Assembly: GCA_012064415.1 (NCBI GenBank)
Contig: SSNU01000137.1
Coordinates: 1-64,000 of the forward strand
Length of the DNA: 64,000 bases
Reading direction: 5' to 3'
Origin: Gyrodactylus bullatarudis
Taxonomy: Eukaryota > Platyhelminthes > Monogenea > Gyrodactylidea > Gyrodactylidae
Shown: in pieces, positions 1 through 12,660 of the stretch
Layout: every line of letters starts with the position of its first letter
How positions within the stretch are numbered: position 1 is the first letter of the stretch
Notes under the pieces: model-generated
Told to the model about the DNA's origin: nothing
The model's input: only the letters and a program-made list of their open reading frames with translations
Database searches by the model: none
Made by a program: the position numbers and the translations under genes

Positions 1-589
1 CTGGAGTTAACTCCTATGTATTATATAAAAATAGCTTCATAAACAGAGGAGGTGATCCTAAAAAAGTTTTATCCAGAAGAAAATTTCTTGTTGATCTCGC
101 AATTACTCTGATGAACTCTAGTCAATCGTTAAAAAGAGGTCGTCCAACTCTAGAGGATTCAAATATAGAAGAACCACCTGCTAAGAAGAAGCCTCGTGTA
201 CCAAATCCTCCAGACGACGTGGTGAGAGACAATTTCAGTCATTGGCCGTCCCACTCTACTCGTGAAGACAGAGGAAGATGTAAAAAATGTGGCCAAAAGA
301 CTCAAATATACTGTTCAAAGTGTAAAGTTAAATTGTGTTTTGTTCAGAACCGTGAATGTTTCACAGAATATCATAAATAAAATTTTTCTATTTAAAAATT
401 ATTTTGTCGCTTACAAGTAGATTGATATTAGGCATGCCGTTGTACCCTCTTGGGAACATGAAATATTTTTAAAACTATAAGTCTTAGAAAAAAACTAATT
501 GTACCATTGAATTCAGAAACTTTGATTTGGTCAAGATAACATAAAATATTTTTTTTCTTGAAAAAAAATTTTCCCTGGCTACGGAAGGG
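1..589 (+). mobile_element. 3' end of a piggyBac element, terminal repeat next to TTAA
   Basis: About 200 bp after the transposase stop, the sequence ends in ACGGAAGGG followed by TTAA at 590-593. Read inward from the end, the terminus is CCCTTCCGTAGCCAGGG. A terminus starting CCC next to a TTAA target is the piggyBac superfamily signature. The matching 5' terminus is outside the window, so the terminal repeat cannot be confirmed here. Confidence 0.6.
3..380 (+). CDS. piggyBac transposase, C-terminal part (5' end outside window)
   Basis: The frame is open from the window edge to a TAA at 378-380 (about 125 residues visible). It ends in the cysteine-rich C-terminal domain typical of piggyBac transposases: CKKCGQKTQIYCSKC followed by KLCFVQNRECF and a terminal YHK. 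This zinc-binding domain recognises the transposon ends. The catalytic DDD core lies left of the window, so activity cannot be judged. No stop or frameshift is seen in the visible part. An internal ATG at 111 is not the real start, because the family-like reading frame continues upstream. A domesticated PGBD-like gene is possible, but the element end close downstream argues for a transposon. Confidence 0.82.
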   Translation, partial: GVNSYVLYKNSFINRGGDPKKVLSRRKFLVDLAITLMNSSQSLKRGRPTLEDSNIEEPPAKKKPRVPNPPDDVVRDNFSHWPSHSTREDRGRCKKCGQKTQIYCSKCKVKLCFVQNRECFTEYHK

Positions 590-593
590 TTAA

Positions 594-3500
594 ATCCCTT
601 AAACTCAAGCAGATAGTGTTGAGTTCTACGTGTACGCTTTCATGGTAATTATTTTTCTAAAAATAAAGAGTCTTAGTTTAAGACACCAAAATCAGATGGA
701 CATTGAGTCTTGAGAATTCATCTTTCCTTTTCAGAAAATGAATGAATACACTTCTGTCTATTCTTCTTGTAAAAGACTGAACTAATATTAATATAATTTA
801 TGATAACAATCTCATTCGGCCGGAAGAAACAAAGCTATAAAGATATTCGCTTCTCTTTTACTCAGTCTTGAGATACTTCCTCATAAGATACTCTTATTCT
901 GCTCTCCAAAAAAAGAAGAAAAATGGAAGGAAAACATTTGATATTTTTATCAAACAATTACGATAAATGCCGTCTTGATACTGTAATTGAAAACTTTTAA
1001 ATTATTTTCTGAATAGACATAGCCCAAAAAGAGTAAAACAATGCATTTCTGTATGGCAATCACTTATTCAATAACGAGTAATGAGTGATACATTTCACAA
1101 ATCTCATGATAGATCATATTAAAGAATGTCGGGAAATATCCCTTTTTATTCTGGATATAATCCTTTTACTTATTTATTTATTTATCTATCAGGTTGTATA
1201 TTTTATAAGTTTATAGAAAATTTAATTTAAATCAAGAAAAACTTGTAGTCTGAGAGTTTGGCGAAAAGATTTTTGACTTAAAGGAAGACTGAAAAATTTT
1301 ATAAATAACACAACGTAATATTAAAATTTTTTTTTACATAATGCCGATTGTCAAGCAAAATTATAATAGCCTTGATTCTTTGTTTGAGTTTATTCAGCTT
1401 TTTTGACAGTCAATATAAGTAACATAAAAGTAAAAGAGTTTAAACGAAATCATTCTTTTTAAGTAATCCACGATAACACAAGATTGTAAATTTTTGAAAT
1501 ATGATGGTGGAAAATAGTTTTAAAGTAATTTAAAAGAGTGCGGGCTTACATATTGAAACTATAATGAAACATTTAAACCTGGATACAATTTTAGTAAATA
1601 TAGAATTAATTCAAGAGTATGAAACAGATCATAAAAATATTCATCAGTAGGCAAGTACTTTAACACTTGAGTATTTCTATTTCTGGTAAATCTTTCAAAA
1701 CTAGGTGTATTTAATTCCATATTAAGATCCCCTTGTATAATAAAGCAAACTGTTACAGGATTCCTGATAATTATTTCATCATGTGGTACGCATACATATT
1801 TCTTTCTAGATCATCCATTGTTACAAAAAGATTAAAAGGGAGAAATAATCTTCGTTATTTAAGATAATGATCATGTCTAGCCTTTCTCATCAGGCATTTA
1901 CTTTAATTGAAAAAAACGATTATTATTTTGTAGTAAAATACATTCTAAGGTTTGACAAGCAATGCGAATCGAAAACCATAGCCATTTATTCTCATTACCT
2001 AGTCGATTCTTAAGTTGATATTTTAAACAACCAAGAAGATGCTTAAATTAATTTGAACTGAAAATCTTCATAAAGTTAGTAAGAAAATTGATATATAACT
2101 GTCATTATGGGTTGTGTATCTATAACATAGAATATTAGATAGATAAAAGATACTCAATACTTTCTGGCCTCACATTGGCCGATTTTTGTGCAGATCTTGC
2201 CTTGTGAACACGTTTTGTAACTTAGAGTGGCTGTGACAATTGGCTTATCATCTCAAGGGATTGATGTCTCGCCAGGGCTTGTTGATGATGAGACCTCTAG
2301 TCTTGTCTAGTTTTTCTATATCAGACCTGATAAACAACACGGTTTGTATGTAAATTTTGTAATATTATTCAATGTTAAATATTATATATCTTCTAAAACG
2401 TAATCATTGATGGAAACAAGACTATCTTCTAATGAAACAATTGGTAATTTGAAAAACAATTAAACATTCATGTTTTAAATTCAAAAATTAAAGATTTTCT
2501 GATATTAAAAATCCAACATCACAGAAATTTCTCTCAAAATGTGAAAAAAGACTTAATTTTTTCAATAATTATTGATGATGTTTCTATTAAAAACATTGAT
2601 TTAAATTAAATAAAAAATGTCTAAAAATCCTTTTCAAGAGGCATGCATGAAAAATTGATGGAAACTTTAGTTTTGTTCTGTAAGAAAAAACATCTTTTGT
2701 TGTAACAATTCTATTGAATTCCTTTAGGTCAGACAGTAATGAAATTTTTATCTTTTTTTAAAAGAAGAAGTAGAGAGATTTGGTTCATTAAACTTTGCCT
2801 CTCTCCATCCATCTTATCGTCTCCTCTCTTCCATTAAGCGGACTATAGTTTTTTATCATTAAGTTTTTTTTATCTAGAATAAATCAATTGTGAATTCTCA
2901 GAAAAAATTTCAAATACCACTTGTGGTAATTACCCCATCGCATTTTGAAGCCATCATGTTTATCGATGATTTAAATGATATAAAGAGAGTTCATTAGAGT
3001 TCAAAAATATCCCTAAACATCCCTTCGAGGAAGCACTCTGGATAATGCTTACTTTGTAAGAATGAACTACATTGCTATCTGGATAATAATACTCTCTTTC
3101 TGTTCAACAGTAGGACTACTAGAACTAAAGTACATTCCAATTTATTTACAATTCAAATTTTTTTCTCTCTCAGAGTATTTTCCTTTCCCAAATATACTAC
3201 TAGCAAAGTATAGTATAGTTTTGTTGCTTAATGCTTCTTCTTCTTTTACGTCGTACATATATATTTACTCTACGTAACAATGAAAGTATTACATTTGTAA
3301 AGAGAATATTTAATTAGTTTTTAATAATACTGTTTTTGAAGAAGATTACAACTTGTTGAACTCTATGTATTTTGTGAAGAAGAAGAAAATAACTATGCAT
3401 AATATAGGGGTTAAGGCTCTGAGAAAAATTATTCAATCCACATTGCTTAGGTTAGTAGGGGATGAATATGATGATGATCGCAATAAGTTGTAAATTTCCA

Positions 3501-5164
3501 CATTCATGTGTATAGAGGGAAAAAACCTTGATCGTTAAGGACATTTTGAAAGAAATTTCTTCTCTACATTCTATTTTTAGGCAAATTATTATTGCAAGTT
3601 CAATTTTTCTTTTTCAAAACATTCTTACATTCCGGCTATTGGCTAAAAAATCGATTATGATTTTCTATTCAATCTTCAATTCAGTTTGATTTGAATTTTT
3701 CAAATCAAGATTGATGTTGCCTGAATTGCAATGGCTGGGACTATGATTTAATCTACAGACGATCTCATTTTGAAGCAATCAAATTAATGTCGGAATTGAT
3801 CAGTAATAAAATATTAAATCAAGATTAAGATAATTTGAATTATTAGAGGATTGTTTCTGTAATCTTCAATTACTCAGTTCATACTTTCTTCGGACTTCAG
3901 GAATCTTAAAAAAATTTACAAAAATCCCCGCTTTTTCAACAAGAACTCAAATATGATAAAGATTCTCTGAAATATGGAAATTTTTCAAAATTCAAATTTG
4001 CGCCAAATTCTCATCTATTGAGGTTTTTTGAGAAAAGGTTAATGGTCGTTCAAAATTAGACAAGGAAGCCAATTATTGCTATTAAATTTTCCAAATATTT
4101 TTGGCAGACTTTGATAATCATAATTTGAATGATTTTAAAGTAGTGAAAAATGATCAAGTAATCAAAATTCAATTTCTAACGATACTATATTTTCTTGTCT
4201 AATTTTGATCACTCACCCTCTTAGAAATTGATATAATATTAGTTATACTCAATAGTTCATTGTTAACCTAGTAGATACCTCTTTGATGACATATTTCCTC
4301 TTAGATAAAAGTTTCATTGCATTTTCCCACAGCCGGACATATGGTTTCTCTTAAGATTTGTTTACGGTTAGAAATTGATTACAACATTTCCATGTACAGA
4401 AGATGACTGATATCGCAGGAGAAAAATGACATTTTCTTTTTTCTTTACAATTTTTACATACATTGTCTTACATTTGTGTTTATGTACACTGTACGCTAAA
4501 AACATGTTAAATTGTAAGGAATTCTAAGACATCTTTTTCCTTTCTCTTACGAATGAGTCGGGGAATATTGTCTACAAAATTATTTTATTAAATATTGAAC
4601 CATCAATTGAGACTGACGAGACCTGGCGAAATGTAAATAGAATATAATTATTTTGTTAAATTTTATTTCTATGCATTAAGATCAATAAAAAATTCTATCT
4701 TTACTAAAATAAATAAATTAAATTCGTGTAATCGATCGAATTGAACAGAGAGAATGATTTCCATTTTGAAATTCTAGGGAATCTAACAAGAGGTAAGAGA
4801 CAGATCAAAAAATCCTCAATCTTTTTGAAATTTCCATTTTTTTACATAAATATGAAATTTGATAAATTCTTCAAAATTTATTTATACAATCTATGCAATC
4901 TACATTCGATATGCATAACTTGAAATAATTTTAATAAACATTGATGGATTAAAGTACACTTCAAATAAAAAAAATACATATAAAACAGCAGTCGTAATAT
5001 CCTAGCTTTTGAAATACACCCATTAGGTACATTAGGTATTTATCATAATTTTGTTGAATTGAAATAAAAAGGCAATCTGATTCAACGTTTAGTTGTTTAC
5101 ATTTTCATTTTATTGTGAACTAAGATTAGGATTTTCCTTATCAAATTTCAAAATTTATTTTACA
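594..5164. other. Non-coding, no gene seen
   Basis: AT-rich sequence without supported coding exons. Short open frames at 3062-3277 and 4741-4923 have low-complexity AT-driven composition and no splice or family support. A less AT-rich patch at about 2160-2340 was read on both strands and not recognised. Confidence 0.5.
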
Positions 5165-5465
5165 ATCATAATTTTCGACAAAGTAGTTTTTCAGGGAACT
5201 GTTTGGCTACCTGACTAATTCAGCTTTAATTGGTCTATCTGTAGAAAAAGAAAAGGAAGAAAAGGGTGTATTATTTCTTAAAAACTAGGATTATAGTGTT
5301 TTTTAACATTTATCAGAATTATTACAGTAATAACTCTGAGTGAGTGACTCACTGTGAGTCGAAACTTTTTTAAATCAGGGTAATCTAAATGTTTTTCATT
5401 CTAATCTTTTGCTTCAAGTGATGAATTATAGTCAACATAGTCAGGTAGCAAGCGACCATCCTTGA
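5165..5465. mobile_element. Decayed foldback copy related to the 41-kb element
   Basis: The left half matches the reverse-complement arm of the 40979-41791 element: a GGTCTATCTGTA-type block, then AAGGGTGTATTATTTCTTAAAAA. The right half matches the forward arm: CAGGGTAATCTAAATG, then AGTCAGGTAGCAAGCGA. Both halves carry many substitutions and deletions, so the copy no longer folds or encodes as well as the 41-kb one. Confidence 0.6.
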
Positions 5466-7164
5466 TCTTACAATACTGTTCTCATATAAAAAAATAAAGA
5501 GAAAATATTTATATTCTCCCATAAAATTGTAATTTTCTTCCAGATCTCGATATTAAAGCAATCAGTGGAATTGAAATAGACGTATCAAAATATGTAAGTT
5601 GAATTTTTCATGTTATTCACGCATAACCTGTAGCTTGATTTTCAAACAATTAACATTTACTTTTTAAAATATTCTCTTAGTCAAATCATCTAATAGAATT
5701 TAACAACATTCAAAATTAAAGATTTACTGCTACAGTTAACTATCTCTGTTCCTTGAACTGAAATAGGAGTACAAGATTAACTGTCTTAAGAGATTTATAT
5801 GCATTGCCTGAAGAATACATTTCTAGACAAAAGATTACTATTTCAAATCAATTAATTCTAGATTATTTTTCATATTTTAAAGCAATAACAGAGAACATAA
5901 CTTTTTCTATTTCTTTATCAACTAAATTTGTGTAAGAAAAATCATTGACTTGAAATGAATTATTATTGGCTATTTACAGATTTCAAAAACCATTACAAAT
6001 TCGGTACTGTGAAAATTTTTGAATGAAAAATTTGCTGAGTTTAGTTTAAGTCATCTTATACCTAGAAGCTAGAATATTCTTCTACTAATCATTTTTAGTA
6101 CAGTTTAAGGGAAAAAATTTTTATGGATCAAAAGCCTGGAAATCTTTTATGACTACTTGAAAGTAGCAGTAATAAATTTGAAAGATTTCACTACTAAAAA
6201 TGAAACTTTGACACAATGATTACCAATTTAATAGAAAATTATTGTTATTAGAGAAAAATTAATATACAATATGTAATTCGAAGCAAAAATTCATTCTGAA
6301 ATAAATTTTTATCCAAATCTATACCTGATTCACACCTTTGGATGATGGAAAGTAAATTTATAAATTTCTCCTTCTTATGATTTAAAGAAAAAGATTTGTA
6401 AGGGCATTTTTAGCCATCTTCTTTAGGCCTTCAGTTGGTCCATTTCAAATGTGTATTACACCTATAGTAATTCTAGTAAATGATGGTTTCGATAGACCAT
6501 TTGAGTATTTATCAACAATCAATGCCTCAAAATTTTATTTCTCATTGATCAAGTAAATTAGAGTGTAGAAGATTTTCAATTTCTCATTCATGTATGAATC
6601 ATACTTGTCTAATATTTATTTCCTTAAGTTTAAATATTTATACAGAAATTTCTGGTAGTATTCTTTTACTGATGTCGGCGACCTGAATTTTAAAAAATAT
6701 AGTGTTAATTTTGGATGACTACTGAAGTATGAGTGTATATGAAAAATTATAATTATACTTATATCTGTCGTATTGTGGAATTGCTTAGTGTTAGTAGTTT
6801 TTTATTTTTAACTTGAATAAATATGGTTTCACATAAAAAATACATTGATGTCATCTAGCAAATGATTGTACCTTTTTTTACTGTGCCGTGTAGTTTGCGG
6901 TAGAAACTCGGGGAACTGCTTATTCTTCTTAGTTAAAGATGATTAATTGGATTTGTGAATCTGATTCCAATTTGTCTTTTTATCATGAGAAACAAATTTT
7001 TAGGTATGAAAATTATGATGCCTGCTATATATAGATCTTTTGATTCCCTATATATTTTATACTCAATTAAAATATGCTCTATTCTTACATGCTAGAAGTC
7101 AATAAAAACAAAAAATTCAAAATCCACAGAAAGCATTTATGATAGATGTGAAAGTGTCAAGTTG
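5466..7164. other. Upstream region of the ARF-GEF gene, no supported exon
   Basis: AT-rich, mostly featureless. A 50-nt block at 5544-5593 is bounded by an acceptor-like TTTTCTTCCAG and a GTAAGT, and is open in one frame. Its phase does not join to the exon at 7165, so it is not annotated as an exon. The frame containing the ATG at 7165 is open back to a stop at 7093, so an upstream exon is possible. Confidence 0.4.
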
Positions 7165-10100
7165 ATGAATCAGCAAGAATCAAACCTCGAGAGTGACTCA
7201 AACACGAGAGATGATTACAACAGAGTGAACCACTACGAAAAAACACTTTCCCCAATTTGGAAGAGAAATCCCATGAGAACAGAAGATGACTCATTCCTCA
7301 ATCAGAGGTGTAACGTAACAAACCTTGGAGCAACTTGTATAGCTTGCGAGTCCCTTCGAAGATTTTTTGTCTTCAGACCCACCAAAACTCTTCACCCTGA
7401 ACGCTTGACAAATGCTCTTTACATTGTGGAGAAGGAAGCTTTGAAATGTGAATCGTGTTGGAGAAAGATCAATCAAATTTCGGTGAACCTTTTCAATAAG
7501 TAAATTTCAACTTTCTATACTGAAGTTTTAGATCTACTCTAGATAATAATCATAATCATTAGCAAGGTATTGATACCTTTATTATTAGAATTAATCACGG
7601 TAAACATAAAGTAAACATTGGATTCATAAAATTTATTAAAACTTAGGTCAATATTAGAATTCTCAGCCATGATCATCCAAACGTTTCGACGGTGATTGTC
7701 TTCACACGCTTTCTCCAGTGGTACGACAAGTTTATCAAAAACAAAATACTACATATATTTATATACTTTCATGATTTCATCCCTATCAGTTTTGTCTAAT
7801 CAGATGAGAGAATAGAATAATACAATAGGCTGACCTATGATAATAAAGTATTGATAATCAGAAAAGAAAAGGGGATATAATTTTTCATCAGATTTAATTT
7901 AACTTCCTTCTTTTGCCAAAAAGCTGAATCCAACACAAAAACTGATAGGGATGAAATCATGAAAGTATATAAATAGTATTTTGTTTTGGATAAACTTGTC
8001 GTACCTCTGAAGAAGGCGTGTGAAGATAATCACCGTCGAAACGTTTGGATGACCATGGCTGAGAATTCTAATATTGAAGTTTTAATAAATTTTATTGTAA
8101 AACTAATTTTAGATCATTTTTTACTGATTCGGAAATTGGATTCATGTGTTAATTTTTTGATAGAAATCCAAAGAATGGATTAACATTCTATCTCAGGAAT
8201 CTAATGACAAATGAAACTAATGTCTATGGTCAAGATCAAGTTAATAGAAGAGTTAAAGTAAACCGATCTGTTGCAAACTTTATCAAGGATAACCTCTATC
8301 AATTGAATACGTCAAATATTGGACATTTCCTTGGTCAGTTACCATTTGTCATAAAGATCTTATCCTGGAATAATGAAACTTTGATTCATGTCAAAATATC
8401 TCCACAAAAAATTGTTAGGTAACTCTTGCTGCTATTTAAATGTACTTTTGCTTTGTTTACCTTAATTCCTCCATCAAGCATGTTAATAAGTGTTTGCCTT
8501 TCGCTAAATTAGCCACCGAAAGAATTTACACTTAACTTATAGATTATGAAAAAAGATTTTGTTAGTTACACATTGAAAGGGAAACTGTATCATTGTAATT
8601 TTGTCTAAAGTTTTTGCCCACTTGATAATATTTTCAGTAATATCATTGCTTTCACTTTGCTCTACATTTTAGATTTCTAATGAACGGTCTTCAGATAAAA
8701 GGATGTGAAATCGATGAAGCACTTAGAATTTACATTAACAAATATGCATTGCCTGTGAGTTGAAAACCTCTAAAATCTAGAGAATAAAGAATAAACAACC
8801 AATATTATTGCATAGTCTGAATCTCAGGAAATCAATCGGGTTATCCAGGTATTTGCAGAGGTCTACCATGTCTTTAGATGGGATCCAGACCAACTTCCCA
8901 AAGATGAAATAATTCCCCTTAGTGTCTTTCATGTTTACGGCATTGCCTATGCGATTATCCTTCTCCAGACTAGTCTTCACAATACCAATGCTCAGCGGAG
9001 ACGAGATTCAATCTTGAAGAATCCCATGAACGATTTCATTAAATCTCTTACAGGTAGGTTTTGTTCTGAAAAAAATAATCATCATATGAAAATAAAAAAA
9101 TTAAATCAGTAATATTATCTGATTTTAAAGCACAAAATTAATTAAAATCCGGTAGGGAAAGTGAAGATCAACACTATAAATGATATTAAAGACAATAACA
9201 AGAATAAGTAGAAGTTTTAATTTTAAAATTTCAATTCTTGGGTATATTTGGTTATTTAGTAATGCACTGAATATAGAAAGTAATGTAAAAGCTTGCTCTA
9301 CTTTTGGTGGCAGCCTCGTTTTATCTCAAATATTTTATAGCCTTGTTGTCTGAAAGAAAGGAAGATGATACAGAGACGAGGATAAGACAACGTCTGAAAT
9401 TATACTCCAACAAAAAGCTCAAGCAAATATACCTTCGAATGCAGACAAATCCGTTTATATTTGAAGATCGTCAAATGACAATAATGCACAAGCTTAGGAA
9501 TTCATTCACAAAATCTGAAAGTCTGAGGGCATTCTTACCAGATGATGTTTTAGATAAGAAATTTGATTGGATAATATGTCCTCAGAGAAGACTAGTTTGT
9601 TATTGTGCTATGTACCTGGTTAGTTTTTAATAAAATATTATCACCAATATACTTTTAAGTAGGTATGTTTTTTTCATTTCAGATTAATGAAAACCAAGTA
9701 TCTCCGGCGAGTACATCCATTAAACTTCATCACATATTCCTTTTCAATGATCTTATTATTGTGGCCGCCGAAATATCTCCCCATTCAGGCTCAGAGAAAA
9801 ATCATCCACCCATTCAGAGAATTTTCAAGCCTCCCATTGAATTACTCTTTGAAAAAGAACAACTCAAACGACTTGATGATTCTCCCAACTGTGTAACATC
9901 CAATGAGATTGTTGGCTGTATGGGTTTCACTAAAGATGTATTTCTCCCAAAAGAGAATGAGAGACATTTTGTAGAAGTCTGTTCATTTTCAATACATGAC
10001 TGTTGCATTAGGTCAGAGGAATTTTCGAATTTACCCTATGCAATCAGCATTTGGCAACAGAAGAAAATGACCAAAATTCAGCCGAATGAATCCTATTGGC

Positions 10101-10219
10101 ATTGTCTCATTAAATTGGCATCAGTAACACAAACAGATTATTTACGTTTTCTTAAAGATTTAAATTCAATATTTTTCGAAGCAAATTTGAGCCGAACAGC
10201 CTTGAATTTATTAAAATGA
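7165..10219 (+). CDS. BRAG/IQSEC-type ARF guanine-nucleotide exchange factor (Sec7-PH)
   Basis: Modelled exons: 7165-7499, 8161-8418, 8673-8754, 8816-9053, 9341-9618 and 9683-10219 (575 aa, all phases continuous). Sec7 domain at about residues 109-304: NLFNKNPKNGLTFYL opens it, IGHFLGQ is motif 1, GCEIDEALR and AYAIILLQTSLHN follow. A PH domain spans about 390-570, opening with the IQSEC-like PQRRLVCYC and a HIFLFNDL strand. Sec7 proteins load GTP onto ARF GTPases at membranes. The exon 1/2 junction falls inside the conserved LFNK-P segment, which supports the model. No IQ motif is visible, and the N-terminus is much shorter than vertebrate IQSECs, so 5' exons may be missing or lost. The acidic Glu-finger of motif 1 is not obvious. 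Intron 1 carries a foldback element. Cytohesin is less likely because the PH start resembles IQSEC. Confidence 0.78.
7631..8097. mobile_element. Foldback element in intron 1 of the ARF-GEF gene
   Basis: Arms at 7631-7794 and 7935-8097 are imperfect reverse complements of about 163 bp, with a loop of about 140 bp. Shared blocks include CCGTCGAAACGTTTGGATGA and GATAGGGATGAAATCATGAA on the right arm. The open frame in the right arm (ending near 8183) is part of the repeat and not an exon. No clear target duplication or terminal motif was found. Confidence 0.75.
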
Positions 10220-10777
10220 ATTATCAATTTTTTGTACTTATTATTTTTCAATTCGCATATCAAAATGTACATATCCAATGTATATCTAAATGAAGAGATA
10301 ATATAAATATTTTCAAAAAGAGTCGATTCTCAAAGAGTTCGCTGATTAATTCTTCTCTACTAATTTAATCAGAATTTTTGTCTTTACTCCATATAATAGA
10401 CTCCTCAATGATTCATAAATAAGGTATGCAGAAAATAGCATTCCATGGGTCAAAATTAGCAATTTTTGGTAATTTTGCACAGTTTGATTCAAACTTTAAA
10501 AATTGCAAAAATACCATCTACTGTAGTATCCTATTGTCATCTCATGCTTTATGCTTGCCCAAATGTAGAGTTATTAAATTAATTTTTTGATAGCCTTGAA
10601 AAAGTTTTACATTCGAGTTTAATAAACATTGTTTAATATCCTAGTACAGTTTGGTCTTCAACCAGAGTATGATAGTTTAGTCAGACTTTTCTTCATAGAT
10701 ACATTTTCAAATGATATTACACTAGGTTGAGGCAATCCAATTTTTTTCAGAACAGAACAACCAACCAAAACTCATCT
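10220..10777. other. 3' flank of the ARF-GEF gene, nothing recognised
   Basis: AT-rich sequence after the TGA at 10217-10219. No AATAAA close to the stop and no second gene seen. Confidence 0.4.
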
Positions 10778-11001
10778 TCATTCATTAAAGATATGAGAAG
10801 GAAATAGCTGTCCTTTCATATTTAGCAACATTTGTAGGCCCGGCGTGTTAAGGGCTTGTTGGATCTTGGGATCTGAGAATAGTTGATACCAAGCAGCGTA
10901 CGAGTTGCTGTCGGGGATGGAACTGCCAGCTCTATTGTCTTGAGACTTCTCCTCAACATTTGGAACCATTGGGGGCATAAAAGAATTAATGTTAAAATTA
11001 T
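10778..11001 (-). CDS. Possible terminal exon, perhaps alternative 3' end of the KH gene
   Basis: Open frame of 74 codons ending in TAA, preceded on the minus strand by an acceptor-like TTTATAG at 11002-11003. It encodes a polar, non-low-complexity peptide (AAWYQLFSDPKIQQALN, then TPGLQMLLNMKGQ) that is not recognised. Its phase (two bases before the first codon) fits a GTATGA donor inside the 13302-13716 exon of the KH gene (donor at 13570-13565). It could therefore be an alternative last exon. A chance ORF or an exon of another gene remain possible. The Ty3/gypsy remnant would lie in the intervening intron. Confidence 0.3.
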
Positions 11002-11119
11002 CTATAAACTTATTTTGTATTCAAATCCAGAGAAAAGAATGCCGCAATAACAATTCTTTATTACATATTCTTTTTTATCCTCCAATTCGACTTTAATATC
11101 ACTTTATAACTTTCTACTT

Positions 11120-11338
11120 CACTATACCCTGATTGTTATATACTTTGATATTGATTACTTCTAGTTCGTCACTATACTGTGACTCACTGTTCCCATAGAT
11201 AACTGCATCACTATACTGTGATTGCCTATTTTATTTGTGTTTATAATATTTATTCATTTGATTGCTGTAACCACTATACTGTGATAACTCTTAATATTAC
11301 TATGCTAGCTTGCTTATTGAGCGACACTTTACTGTGAT
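11120..11338. repeat. Five spaced copies of CACTATACTGTGAT
   Basis: Near-identical 14-mers start at 11120, 11170, 11209, 11272 and 11325, spaced 39-63 bp. The first and last copies have small changes. They lie just past the 3' (C-terminal coding) side of the Ty3/gypsy integrase, so they may belong to its 3' untranslated region or LTR. Confidence 0.7.
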
Positions 11339-11370
11339 CGCTACATTTCTCCCTCTTTTAATGCGGAGCA

Positions 11371-12660
11371 TCAAGGGTACACAAAATCTCCATTTCTGGT
11401 AGATTTTCTCTCTCTGCACGGTCTGCTAGTGTCTTGTGTAAGAATAGCAGGCTTTCCACCCTTGTCATCGACGTTCTCCGAAATCTTTCGATTCCCTACT
11501 GAGTCGTCGATGACCTCTATACTGGGTGTATCATTAGTTTTGCTTCGCCTAGCTGGCAGCATTTCTGCCTGATCATCAATAGCTTCGCTTAATTCTCTGA
11601 ATGATTTAAGACGATCTATACTTACCGTATACCTCTAACCATTTTTATTAATGACGAAATGCTTTTCATCTCTCTCCAATACTTGAAAGGGACCATGATA
11701 CCTGAGATACTTCTTTTCATCAACTACCTCATTCCGCAATAAGACTCTCTGTGCACTCATCAAGGATATAGGTTCTGATTTTGTACTCTTTTCTGACGAG
11801 GATATTTATCTCTCTGATGCATTTAAACAGCTTCTTCGTACTATCGCACAAAGGGGTGCTCTGCTTATCATCTACCACTACTAAATCAGTAGGTAATCTC
11901 ACATTTCGTCCGGACAAACGTTCTGCTGGTGTGTGATCTGCATATGGTGTGTTATTTATCATCAACTCCACGAAAGGATATGCTTCAAACCAATCTGCAT
12001 TATTTTCTACTGCGATAAAAGTATCGCGCATTATTCTGTGAACCCGTTCAATGATTCCATTACTTTGCGGGTGATACGCAGTGGTATATCTGTGTTCGAT
12101 ATTGAACTCTCTTAGGCTTTCCGCAAATGACCTGGACATGAAACTAGTACCACAGTCGGTAGTAACTACGCTCGGGAAACCTTTAATCTTGAAAAACCTT
12201 CGTACTAACGTTTCCAGTATCACATTACTACTATCACTGCCGATGGGTTCTAATTGACAATGCCTGGTTCGTCTATCGATTATCGTGAGTATTTTCTGGT
12301 AACCATTTGACGGTCTTACGTCTATATGGATGTGCTCGAAATTTTCTGTAGGTTCCGGGAATAGACCTAGCTCTGCTCTCGTATGCTTTACTTTTCTGGC
12401 ACTCTAGGCAACTGAGAACCAATCTTTTACTTCAGTCATCATCTTATGCCATACAAATCTTTCGCTTATCAAATTACGAGTCCCCTGTATGCCTGGGTGA
12501 GCGATGTTGTGTAAGCTTTCGAAAACTTCTCTTCTAAGTTCTTTAGGGACCAATGGTCTAATCTTCCCGTCTACCTTGGTGCAAAAAATCCGAACTTGCT
12601 GACCATCATTGTTTCTCATTTCTATTAATACAATTTCATGCGATTTTTGTTCGCCACATA
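11371..12660 (-). pseudogene. Ty3/gypsy-type retrotransposon integrase remnant
   Basis: Reads on the minus strand from about 12620 to 11371. First comes an HHCC zinc region (HNIAHPGIQGTRNLI, then SCLECQKSK), then the rve catalytic core with TTDCGTSF, TTAYHPQSNGIIERVHRIMR and NNTPYADHTPAE, then a C-terminal segment with YHGPFQVLERD. The HHCC cysteines and the core are in different frames (shift near 12410). A second shift is near 11765, and an in-frame TAG lies near 11637, so the gene is dead. No reverse transcriptase, protease or paired LTRs were found, so this is a pol 3' fragment. Integrases insert the DNA copy into the host genome. Confidence 0.85.

Noticed and set aside
2160..2340. Less AT-rich patch as a possible snRNA or SL RNA gene
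   Set aside because: No recognisable snRNA core, Sm site with stem, or promoter element could be identified by eye.
5544..5593. 50-nt block with good splice-like borders and one open frame
   Set aside because: Its phase does not fit the next exon at 7165 and it is too short to recognise. AT-rich DNA gives such borders by chance.
7980..8050. CTGAAGA ... CGAAAC in the right arm of the intron foldback as a hammerhead
   Set aside because: Stem II needs an extra bulged base, helix III does not form, and the left arm has lost the core (CTGGAGA).
7986..8183. 65-codon open frame upstream of the second Sec7 exon
   Set aside because: It lies in the right arm of the foldback element. The conserved Sec7 frame is different and starts at a splice acceptor at 8161.
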